Below, one piece after another: positions 27,036-34,420 of a stretch of DNA of 64,000 bases. Both the position numbers and the translations under genes were made by a program. This stretch comes from Bog-473 sp963717455 (GTDB taxonomy: Bacteria; Actinomycetota; Acidimicrobiia; Acidimicrobiales; RAAP-2). The stretch spans positions 3,658,001 to 3,722,000 of the forward strand of contig OY970336.1 of NCBI GenBank assembly GCA_963717455.1, given 5' to 3'. Position 1 is the first letter of the stretch. Each line of letters starts with the position of its first letter. The notes beneath the pieces are model-generated. The model made no database searches, had not been told where the DNA came from, and saw only the letters and a list, made by a program, of their open reading frames with translations.

Positions 27036-27407
27036 CGCCTTCCACTGGACCTTTCTCCCACCAACAAGCCTGCTGCGATAAATACCCGCCACCTGCCACC
27101 ACGTCCAGGAATTCATGATTCGTCACAGTGAATGTGACCTACCTCTCCCTGGAGATGTTCCTGCCCGACACGGAGGGGCAGCGGAAATGGCTTCAGGAGG
27201 TCATGTGAGACCAGTGGTACTGCCCCTAACCTTGATCATTCGTGCGGCCCCTGGCGCCGCGGCGGCTCCAGCTCCGGGGATCGACTCTTGGCATGGGGAC
27301 CGGTGCTGTGACCGCACGGGGACGTGAAGGATCCCAGTCGCCCGTTCGGTCTTGTGATGTCACGCCCTGCGGGATCGCTTCGGGGTCGGGCGCCGGGACC
27401 CGCCTCG

Positions 27408-28823
27408 CTATGGGAAGGCGGCGCGTAGACGCGTAAAGGCGGCGGCCAGCTCACTCGCCCAGGGCCAGGACTCGTCGAGATGCATGACGAGGTCCCGACC
27501 GCGGTGAGCGAGCACGGCGGCGACGTGCAGGACCCGGTAGCGCATGGTCTTGGGTTCAGCCTTGGCCAGTGCGCCGTCGAAACAGGTCATCTGGCTCCAG
27601 GCCAAGAGTGCGCCAGCGATCAAGGACACCGCCACCCAGGCCTGATTGGCGCAGAAGCCGTCGAAGGGCAGGTTGGCCAGCCCGCAGGCTTTCCAACAGC
27701 GCACCCGGTCCTCGACGCGGGCATGTCCTCGGTGACGCAGCTCGAGGGCGGCGATGTCGTCGCCTGCAGTGTTGGTGATGAAGCAGGTGTGGCGCCACCC
27801 GGCGTGCGTGTCAAAGAGGGAGAGCTGGGCGCCCGGGTGCGGGCGCTCACGGCGACAGATCACCCGCATGTCGGCGGGCCAGCCCTTGACCCCGTAGAGC
27901 TCGCTCAGCTCGATGACCTCGGCGCCCTCTCGGATCCCCCCGTCGAGTTCTCCCGCCCGCACCCAGTCCTCCTCTTGGGCCAACAACAAGGCGTCACGCA
28001 CAGAACCGCTGATGGGGAAGCCGATCGAGTAGTCGAAGTTGGCCTCTGAGAGGGAGGCGACGAAGCGGTGGGTGGCCCCGGCCGAGTCGGCCCGGACCAA
28101 GATGGGGTGCATCACCAGTGCGGGGTCGTCGCCCTCTTCATGGCCGAGCGCGTACTCAGGTGGCACGGCACGGACCGTCTGTTCGAGCAGTTCGAGGTGG
28201 TCGTCGGTGTCGTTGGGGGCGGCGTTGCCCGGGCGCAGCATGGCGGCCAGGGGCTCGCCGGTCGTGTCGCACCACACCGCCAAGGGGTTGAACCCGAAGC
28301 CGTGCTTGTAGGTGGGCGCGCCGTCCTCCTTCTCCGAATGCACGTTGAGCAGCGTCGAGTCGAAGTCCCAGATGATCGGGCCGACCGGTGGCTCCGCCGC
28401 CCAGACGCGCGCACGAGCGGCGGCCAAGGCCACTGCGATGGCGCGGAGCTCGAAGACGGCCGTGGCGTGCACGGCCCGCCAGGCCGTGGCCACCGAGGCC
28501 ACCGGCCCGAAGAGATCCTCTTGTTCCTTGAGGGCGGCGATGTCGGCCAAGCAGTCCGCCCCGTCCGCGATGGCGACGCCGAGATGCGTGAGCACGACGC
28601 CCGGATCATGGGTGTGCCAAGAGATCCCGCAGTCCTCCATGGCCACCGACATCGCCTCGGTCAACCCGGCGCGATCAGCCAGTTCGGCCAAGAGGGCGGC
28701 ACCGGCGTGGGACACGAGGTTCTTGCCGTCGGGTATCACTTTGGCGCGACGGACCGATCGACTACGGTGCACTTTCAAGGAGCCCTCCGGTTCTGGTTCG
28801 AATGTGTGTTGAGCGACAAACAT
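27408..28823 (-). CDS. IS1380 family transposase, 471 aa
   Basis: Intact DDE transposase of the IS1380 group. Signs are an N-terminal GAALLAELADRAGLTEAMSV, DPGVVLTHLGVAIADGADCLADIA, the first catalytic region IIWDFDSTLLNVHSEKEDGA with FGFNPLAVWCDTTGEPLAA, the second PILVRADSAGATHRFV, and the late WKACGLANLPFDGFCANQAW. Length is normal. The element ends could not be set by eye. It lies beside a truncated transposase and about 0.75 kb outside the left island repeat. Confidence 0.9.
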   Translation of the reverse strand: MFVAQHTFEPEPEGSLKVHRSRSVRRAKVIPDGKNLVSHAGAALLAELADRAGLTEAMSVAMEDCGISWHTHDPGVVLTHLGVAIADGADCLADIAALKEQEDLFGPVASVATAWRAVHATAVFELRAIAVALAAARARVWAAEPPVGPIIWDFDSTLLNVHSEKEDGAPTYKHGFGFNPLAVWCDTTGEPLAAMLRPGNAAPNDTDDHLELLEQTVRAVPPEYALGHEEGDDPALVMHPILVRADSAGATHRFVASLSEANFDYSIGFPISGSVRDALLLAQEEDWVRAGELDGGIREGAEVIELSELYGVKGWPADMRVICRRERPHPGAQLSLFDTHAGWRHTCFITNTAGDDIAALELRHRGHARVEDRVRCWKACGLANLPFDGFCANQAWVAVSLIAGALLAWSQMTCFDGALAKAEPKTMRYRVLHVAAVLAHRGRDLVMHLDESWPWASELAAAFTRLRAAFP

Positions 28824-29079
28824 TCTTCCAGGCGGGAGGGCTTTTTACGTGGACACGCCCACCGCGTGTTCAGGGGCCACGCGAATTATCGAGGCTAACG
28901 TCCTGTCGGCGGGGCACATTTCGCCACAGTCTGCGCCGGGTACTTGGTCCGCCCGGCGGTAGCACATCGCTGACTCCAGGGGTGCTGCCAAGAATCAGAA
29001 CCCGTTCTCCCCATTCCACGGCGTGGAGTCTTAACGTTGCCTTGGAGGCGTGGCCCCGTCTTGCGAGGATCGATGTAAT

Positions 29080-29521
29080 GACCCAGACCCAGGGCAAAAT
29101 CGAGCGTTACCACCAGACCCTCAAGAAGTGGCTCTGTGCCAACGACGAGTTCGATTCCCTCGGCGCCCTCCAGCGCGGCGTCGATTTCTTCACCGGCTAC
29201 TACAACGAGATCCGTCCCCAACAAGCACATGGCCGTCCACCCCTCGCCGTCTACAAGGAGCGGGACAAGGCCTCACCGAGCATCGAGGGCCAGGTGGTCT
29301 CGCCGACCACCAAAGTTCGCCGGGATCGGGTCTACACCAATGGCACCGTGACCTTGCTCCACCGATCGAAGCTGCATCACATCGGGGTTGGCCGGGCACA
29401 CAAGAACGAGCGGGTCCTCATGTTGGTCGCCGACCTCGACGTCCGAATTCTCGACACGGAGGGGACCGTCTTGCGCCACCTGACCCTCGATCCCTCCAAG
29501 GACTACCAGCCCATCAGGTGA
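29080..29521 (+). pseudogene. IS481-like transposase, C-terminal fragment
   Basis: Only the last third of an integrase-core transposase remains. It reads QTQGKIERYHQTLKKWL (catalytic Glu region), GYYNEIRPQQAHGRPPLAVY and a C-terminal beta domain ending SKDYQPIR. The first two catalytic Asp regions are missing; upstream sequence in this frame has no homology. The remnant ends 53 bases before the left tRNA-derived repeat of the island. Confidence 0.7.
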
Positions 29522-29573
29522 AAGCTACGATCTGTGGGTTCAGACATCCCAGAAACTCTGAAACATCACAAAA

Positions 29574-29620
29574 GTGGGCGCTGCGGGACTCGAACCCACG
29601 ACCTCAGCCGTGTGAATCCG
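29574..29620 (-). repeat. Left att-like repeat: 47-bp tRNA-Val(CAC) 3'-half
   Basis: Identical over 47 bases to 51203-51249. Read on the minus strand it holds an anticodon loop TTCACAC (anticodon CAC), stem GGCTG, variable AGGTC, T-arm GTGGG TTCGAGT CCCGC and acceptor AGCGCCC plus A. The 5' half of the tRNA does not follow, so this is a partial copy, as left by site-specific integration at a tRNA 3' end. Confidence 0.8.
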
Positions 29621-29719
29621 TCCTGGGTGGTTTCCGTCACCTGGGGATACCAGGGAAGACCCAGCTCAGAGGGCATTTGAGACTTCCGCTGTTGCGCGCT
29701 GGTACGCCCTGGTTTCCGC

Positions 29720-29743
29720 TCGTTCGCGCACGTAGCGCGCACG
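29720..29743. repeat. 24-bp repeat near left att, also near right att
   Basis: Exact 24-base match to 51121-51144, in the same orientation. The core is a CGCGC and GCGCG stem around ACGTA. It lies about 100 bases right of the left att repeat and its twin about 58 bases left of the right att repeat, suggesting an arm-type integrase or excisionase site. Confidence 0.6.
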
Positions 29744-29770
29744 AAAATGGCGTCTTGGTAGCATGACACC

Positions 29771-29980
29771 ATGACGAAGAACCTTACGGTGCGGCTCCCG
29801 GACGAATTGGCGGCCGACGCTGAGGCACTGGCAAGGGTCGAGGGCACCAGTCTCAACGAAACGGTCAAGCAGTCTTTGATCGAGGCGGTCGAGCGGAGAC
29901 GCAAGAACCCCAAGTTCAAGGCCCGCTTGGCCAAGATCATCGAGGAGGACCGAGAGCTGCTCGAACGCCTCGCCAAGTGA
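29771..29980 (+). CDS. Ribbon-helix-helix protein, 69 aa (antitoxin-like)
   Basis: Arc/MetJ-type DNA-binding protein. The N-terminal strand LTVRLPDELAADAEALARVE and helix EGTSLNETVKQSLIEAVERR form the RHH fold; the C-terminal acidic/basic helix (LAKIIEEDRELLERLAK) resembles toxin-binding tails of antitoxins. No toxin gene follows; instead a second RHH gene starts 62 bases on. It is the first gene inside the island, 150 bases from the att repeat, where regulators of integration are often found. Confidence 0.75.
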   Translation: MTKNLTVRLPDELAADAEALARVEGTSLNETVKQSLIEAVERRRKNPKFKARLAKIIEEDRELLERLAK

Positions 29981-30042
29981 ACGTTGAGGTTCTCCAATGG
30001 TGACCTAGACACTCGCCCTTGGGATCTTGATATCAAGATGTC

Positions 30043-30252
30043 ATGGCGAAGCAGGCCACAGTGCGGCTCCCCGTGCTGGCAGAAACGGCCGAGGCGGTTG
30101 CACGGGTCAAGGGGGTGAGTGTGAACGCAGTCCTCACCGAGTCCCTCTCCGCCGAGATCGCCCGGATGAAGGCAGACAAGGAGTTCATGGCACGGATGAG
30201 CCCACTCCTGGAACGAGAGAAAGAGTTGCTCGACCGGCTGGCGCAAACCTGA
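30043..30252 (+). CDS. Second ribbon-helix-helix protein, 69 aa
   Basis: Homologue of the preceding protein with the same length and layout: strand ATVRLPVLAETAEAVARVKG, helix VSVNAVLTESLSAEIARMKA and a charged C-terminal tail ending LLEREKELLDRLAQT. A tandem duplication that has diverged. No toxin partner is evident on either side. It may form heterodimers with, or compete for operators with, the first protein (inference). Confidence 0.75.
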   Translation: MAKQATVRLPVLAETAEAVARVKGVSVNAVLTESLSAEIARMKADKEFMARMSPLLEREKELLDRLAQT

Positions 30253-30328
30253 CGCGAGACTGAGATATTTCGCTTAGGTGGCGTGCCGCCAGACATGCTA
30301 CTGCGACATTCGTCCGCCGGCGGGGAGC

Positions 30329-30898
30329 TCAATCGCTTTCTGCGACAGTCCGGCGCTGTTGACTGAACTTGACCGCGTTCACCACGAGGCGGACCACTAG
30401 GCCCAGGAACACTAGGTCCAGCCACATCTGCACTGTGACCACCAGGCGAGCTGCCTCGCTCTTTGCAGTGATGTCACCGAAGCCGACGGTCGTGAAGACG
30501 GTGGAAGAGAAGTACATGGCGTCGGTGCGGCTGAGAGGTGCTCCGAACGAACTCTGATTGGCGCGAGCCATGAGGTAGTACGTGGTGGCGAACAGCAGCA
30601 CGTAGAGCGGGACGCTGAGAGCGAGGGCTTCGACAGCACGGCTGATGGGGTGGTCGGACCCGACGATCCTTCGGATCTGCCACACGATGATCCCCGCGAG
30701 CACCAGGATTCCGATCGCCACCTCTGCCACCACGCCAGCATTGGAGCCATGGTCTAAGGGCAGCACGAAGTAGAGGGCCACGACCAAGGCAATCGTGAGA
30801 CCTGTACGAACAACTGCGACGATGGCGAGTCGTCTGCGACCTCGGAGAGTGAGGTCCCTAATTTGCGCTGGTTGTGCCGGGGCCTCTGTCGGGGACAT
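30329..30898 (-). CDS. Two-pore-segment potassium channel family protein, 189 aa
   Basis: Inner-membrane ion channel subunit. The selectivity filter TVGFGD sits in FSSTVFTTVGFGDITAKSEA, followed by the last membrane helix (LVVTVQMWLDLVFLGLVVRL). Three earlier hydrophobic segments precede it (LAIVAVVRTGLTIALVVALY, VAIGILVLAGIIVWQI, LALSVPLYVLLFATTYYLMA), so there are four helices in all, more than the minimal two. No RCK/TrkA domain is present. ATG 30898 has GAGGGA upstream; ATG 30925 lies 4 bases after the upstream gene. It forms an operon with the FUSC and CoA-disulfide reductase genes. Confidence 0.88.
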   Translation of the reverse strand: MSPTEAPAQPAQIRDLTLRGRRRLAIVAVVRTGLTIALVVALYFVLPLDHGSNAGVVAEVAIGILVLAGIIVWQIRRIVGSDHPISRAVEALALSVPLYVLLFATTYYLMARANQSSFGAPLSRTDAMYFSSTVFTTVGFGDITAKSEAARLVVTVQMWLDLVFLGLVVRLVVNAVKFSQQRRTVAESD

Positions 30899-30928
30899 GG
30901 TCGTTCCCTCTTGTTCTGGAACCATGCG

Positions 30929-31987
30929 TCAGGCCATCTTGGCAGAGTGCTTCTGGAGCCGGTCAGCCACGAACATCACGATGACCCCGATGCCGACGCC
31001 AATCATGGTGAAGAGGACCCGCCGCCCCTCGGCCGCGTAGTCCGTCGGCTGGGGCAGGTCGGCAGCGATGAGCGCGGCACAGGCAATCGCGGCGGCGTAG
31101 TAGGCGTAGTTCACACCCTTGATGGCAATTCCGAGTCCGGCCAGAAGGATGATGATGACCTCCAGCGCGTGCTTGTTACCGACCAGGATCAGGATCGGGA
31201 TGGCTGCCGCAGCACCCATGGCCGCACCCACCAGGCGCTGCTCGCCGAAGAGCTTGGATTGTTCGAGGCTTGGCTTCATCGCGACGATGGTGGCGATGGG
31301 CATCCAGTCGGCGCTGGGTAGGTTCCCTCCGAAGGCGATGGCGGCGGAGGCGGCCAGGGCCAGTGACCGGATCAACGCGAAGAGGACGATCGGCCGAGTC
31401 AACGGCACCGGGGATTGGCTCCCCGGCAGGTCCATGACCGGTGCGGGACGCCATCTGCCCCTGCTCGCCACCCACACGACGAACATCAGGGCGATCCATG
31501 CTGCGGCCCCGACCAGCCAGGCCAGTGCCTGGTCCCAGACGCTGATCTTGAGGTGGCCTGTGTCATGCGTGGCCAGGGAGAGAACGACGAGGAACCAGAC
31601 GTTGAGGAGCAGACCCGCCGCGAATCGGTGGACCCCGAGCTTGACGGCCAGGCCGCACGCGAGCGTGACGGCGAAGACGGCAAGGACCACGAAGCCCCAG
31701 GCTTCATCTCCCACGTAGAAGCCGAAGGCCGTCACCAGCGCACCAAGCAGGGCGAAGAGAGACATTCCCTCCATCCGCTTGCCAATGTTTCCGCCTAGAT
31801 CACTCTGTGCCACCAAGAGGACGGCGAAGACGACGGGGACGAAGTACTTCTGTTGGTTCGTCTGGACGATGACGAACCACAGCAGGAACAGGAGGGCCGC
31901 GACGGCTGCGCCGCTCTTGACGTTCAGCTTCTGGCCGTCGGCCGCGAACACCTTCTCTATCTGGCTCTTAGTCCAAATCCGAGCCAT
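30929..31987 (-). CDS. FUSC-type transporter (aromatic acid exporter-like), 352 aa
   Basis: Polytopic membrane protein of the fusaric-acid-resistance (FUSC) type. There are two blocks of hydrophobic helices: residues about 25-175 (AALLFLLWFVIVQ, YFVPVVFAVLLVAQ, LFALLGALVTAFGFYVG) and about 215-340 (LIRSLALAASAAIAFGG, AAIPILILVGNKHALEVIII, YYAAAIACAALIAADL). Between them is a soluble segment with VPLTRPIVLFALI and the FUSC-like MPIATIVAMKPSLEQSKLFGEQRLVGA. Its ATG overlaps the stop of the upstream reductase (ATGA), so the two are translationally coupled. Substrate unknown. Confidence 0.78.
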   Translation of the reverse strand: MARIWTKSQIEKVFAADGQKLNVKSGAAVAALLFLLWFVIVQTNQQKYFVPVVFAVLLVAQSDLGGNIGKRMEGMSLFALLGALVTAFGFYVGDEAWGFVVLAVFAVTLACGLAVKLGVHRFAAGLLLNVWFLVVLSLATHDTGHLKISVWDQALAWLVGAAAWIALMFVVWVASRGRWRPAPVMDLPGSQSPVPLTRPIVLFALIRSLALAASAAIAFGGNLPSADWMPIATIVAMKPSLEQSKLFGEQRLVGAAMGAAAAIPILILVGNKHALEVIIILLAGLGIAIKGVNYAYYAAAIACAALIAADLPQPTDYAAEGRRVLFTMIGVGIGVIVMFVADRLQKHSAKMA

Positions 31988-33717
31988 CAGACGTGCTCGA
32001 GGGCGCCTGGACGGGTCGCCATCTGGTCCTCGGCATGGGCGACGATCGGGAAGCCGCCCTGACCCACCTCGAGCGGGGTGCGGTGAAACCCGTGGAAGGT
32101 GATCAGGCCGCCGGAGAGAAAAGCCGTGTCGGCGAAGTCGTGTTGCCTGAGGATGCAGTAGGCGATGTAGCTGCGGAAGCCGGACCGGCAGTAGGTGTAC
32201 ACCGGGCGGTCCTTGGGCACCTCGCCAAGTCGGGCACGGAGCTCTGTGTAGGGGATGTTGATCGCCTCGGCGATGTGCCAGTACTCGTACTCGGCCACCG
32301 TGCGCACGTCGAGGATCGTCGTCTTCCCGGCGCAATCCGGGTAGTCCTCCGCATACCAGAGGTCGATGTCTCCCCTCAGCAGGTTCGAGGCCTGGAATCC
32401 GATCATGTTGACGGGATCCTTGGCCGATCCGTACGGAGGGGCGTAGGACAGCTCGACGTGCTCGAGGTCGTAGACGGTCATGCCGGCTCGCAGGGCGATC
32501 GCGAACACGTCGATTCGCTTGTCCACGCCGTCCCAGCCCAGCACCTGGGCGCCCAGCAGCCTCCCGTCCGACGGGGCGAAGAGCACCTTGATGAACATGG
32601 GCGAGCTGCCCGGGTAATACGCGGCGTGGTCGTTCTGGTGGGTGTACACCTTGCGGTGCTCGATCCCACGCTCGCGCAGCTGCGCCTCGGTGAGGCCCGT
32701 CCCCCCGGCGGCCATGTCGAACGCCTTGACGATGGCCGTCCCCTGGCTGCCCCGATAGGAACCCTCGTGGCCGCAGATGGCCTCGGCGGCGATCCGCCCT
32801 TCCCGGTTGGCCGGGCCGGCCAGCATCGAGAGGACCGGCTCCCCGGTCAGCAGGTGCGCCGTTTCCACGGCGTCACCGGCAGCGAGAATGTCGGGGACCG
32901 AGGTCCGCATCTGGGCGTCGACGGCGATACCCCCGAGCGGCCCGGTCGCCACACCGGCCAGCTGTGCCAACTCGGCGCTGGGTCGGACACCGACGGCGAG
33001 CACGACGACGTCCGCGGTGAGCTCCGAGCCGTCGGAGAGCTCGACAACGAGCTCCGCACCGTTCTCACGGATCGCCTTGGCCGAACTGTCGAGGCGGATG
33101 TCGACGCCGTGGGTCGTGACGTGGAAGTCGAGGATCCTGGTCATCTCCGGGTCCAGCCACGGCATCAGACGGTCTGTGCGCTCGACGATCGCCGTTTCCA
33201 GCCCTCGGGTGCGGAAGGCCTCGGCCATCTCGAGGCCGATGTAGCTGCCTCCGATGACGACGGCCCGGGTCGCACTGGTATCGAGTTCCTTGATGATGCG
33301 GTCCATGTCGGGGATGTTGCGAAGCACATCGACACGAGGGAGGTCGGCCCCGGGAATGGGTGGCCGGATGGGCTCCGCCCCCGGGCACAGCACGAGCTTG
33401 TCGTAAGGCTCGCGGTAGGTGCGTCCTGTCTCGACCTCGTGGACCTCGACCTCCTTTGTGGCCGGGTCGATGCCGACCACCTCATGGCCGGTGCGCACGT
33501 CAAGCGCCAGCGAGGCGGCCAGGCTCTCGGGGGTCTGGAGCAGCAGGCTGTTGCGGTCGGGGATCTCACCGCCGATGTGGTATGGAAGGCCGCAATTGGC
33601 GAAAGAGACATAGCGGCCCCGCTCGAGGATCACGATCTCGGCCGAGTCGTCGAGCCGTCGTATTCGGGCACCGGTAGACGCGCCCGCGGCTACTCCTCCC
33701 ACGATCACCACCTTCAT
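31987..33717 (-). CDS. CoA-disulfide reductase-like flavoprotein with C-terminal rhodanese domain, 576 aa
   Basis: FAD- and NAD(P)H-dependent disulfide reductase that likely acts on CoA disulfide, CoA-persulfide or related low-molecular-weight disulfides or polysulfide. It has an N-terminal FAD motif VIVGGVAAGASTGARIRRL, active Cys42 in SFANCGLPYHIGG, an NAD(P)H motif AVVIGGSYIGLEMAEAF, a second FAD motif TSVPDILAAGDAVETAH, and a dimerisation domain with YYPGSSPMFIKVLF. The C-terminal rhodanese domain (about 465-560) carries Cys510 in VYTYCRSGFRSY. This fusion is the known CoADR-Rhd type linked to sulfur and redox stress. First gene of the reductase-FUSC-channel operon. Confidence 0.92.
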   Translation of the reverse strand: MKVVIVGGVAAGASTGARIRRLDDSAEIVILERGRYVSFANCGLPYHIGGEIPDRNSLLLQTPESLAASLALDVRTGHEVVGIDPATKEVEVHEVETGRTYREPYDKLVLCPGAEPIRPPIPGADLPRVDVLRNIPDMDRIIKELDTSATRAVVIGGSYIGLEMAEAFRTRGLETAIVERTDRLMPWLDPEMTRILDFHVTTHGVDIRLDSSAKAIRENGAELVVELSDGSELTADVVVLAVGVRPSAELAQLAGVATGPLGGIAVDAQMRTSVPDILAAGDAVETAHLLTGEPVLSMLAGPANREGRIAAEAICGHEGSYRGSQGTAIVKAFDMAAGGTGLTEAQLRERGIEHRKVYTHQNDHAAYYPGSSPMFIKVLFAPSDGRLLGAQVLGWDGVDKRIDVFAIALRAGMTVYDLEHVELSYAPPYGSAKDPVNMIGFQASNLLRGDIDLWYAEDYPDCAGKTTILDVRTVAEYEYWHIAEAINIPYTELRARLGEVPKDRPVYTYCRSGFRSYIAYCILRQHDFADTAFLSGGLITFHGFHRTPLEVGQGGFPIVAHAEDQMATRPGALEHV

Positions 33718-33996
33718 GGCGGCTCCCCTTCGACTCGTTGGGCGACTGCACGCATCGGAGTCGCAAGATCACCCGTTCCCCCGACGGGCTCATTCTCGGC
33801 AGCGTGCTCTGGTTTTGACTTCAGGACAACGCCGACGCCGGCGCCCCCAGCCGGGCTGAATCCCTTCATGTTGACCGAGGAGGCCTTCGTGAGCTGGCTC
33901 ATCGACTGCGACCTCTGGTTCTGCGACCGGCGAGGGCGAGGTCACGGATCTGGTTTATCCTCCCGAGTCGAGCGGGGCCAGGCATGTTTCGGCTCT

Positions 33997-34227
33997 TCAC
34001 CCGTCCGTTCCGTGCTCTGGATTGACGGACACTAGCTCGACACCAAGGTCCTGGGCTCGCTCGATGAGCCCGAGAAGGTGCGCCTGATCTGTCACGTCGC
34101 CAGTCAGTACCGTCGTGCCCGCGATCCGCTCCAACTGCATGCCGTCAAACAGCACTCCGAACGAATCGCCCAGCTCCCCGCGAAGAACAAGCCGATAGCT
34201 TTGGGGTCGCACGCAGTTGTCGTCCAT
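33997..34227 (-). CDS. Conserved small protein, 76 aa
   Basis: I recognise a common actinobacterial small-protein pattern: YRLVLRGELGDSFGVLFDGM, QLERIAGTTVLTGDVTDQAH, LLGLIERAQDLGVELVSV. It looks like a small ferredoxin-like alpha-beta fold; function unknown. ATG 34227 is chosen over 34245 because AAGG lies about 11 bases upstream. The 42-bp shared regulatory element ends only 25 bases upstream, so this gene is likely co-regulated with the two CMD/DUF1269 modules. Confidence 0.7.
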   Translation of the reverse strand: MDDNCVRPQSYRLVLRGELGDSFGVLFDGMQLERIAGTTVLTGDVTDQAHLLGLIERAQDLGVELVSVNPEHGTDG

Positions 34228-34251
34228 TTCGACACAGCCTTGCATTGCGTC

Positions 34252-34293
34252 AGGCGACCCGTCATCACCTTCGGACCGGATTCACCTAGGGGA
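34252..34293 (-). promoter_or_regulatory. Shared 42-bp cis element, copy 3
   Basis: On the minus strand it reads TCCCCTAGGTGAATCCGG, 5 variable bases, AGGTGATGAC, 3 variable bases, TCGCCT. The same blocks with identical spacing occur at 37030-37071 and 43564-43605. It contains two AGGTGA half-sites 17 bases apart. It precedes the 76-aa gene by 25 bases. Confidence 0.75.
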
Positions 34294-34420
34294 GGCTGTT
34301 GGCTCGCCAGGTGAGACCAGGCACCCAGATCAGGTTGGGCGCCGGCCAACGTGCACAGACAATGGGAGACAGGCGAAGCCGCCAACCTGCGGCGTCGGTC
34401 ACCTTCGCCTTTGATACTCG

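Noticed and set aside
31993..34035. 680-aa open frame antisense to the CoA-disulfide reductase
   Set aside because: GC-rich shadow of a clear enzyme on the other strand; composition rich in Gly, Val, His and no motif.
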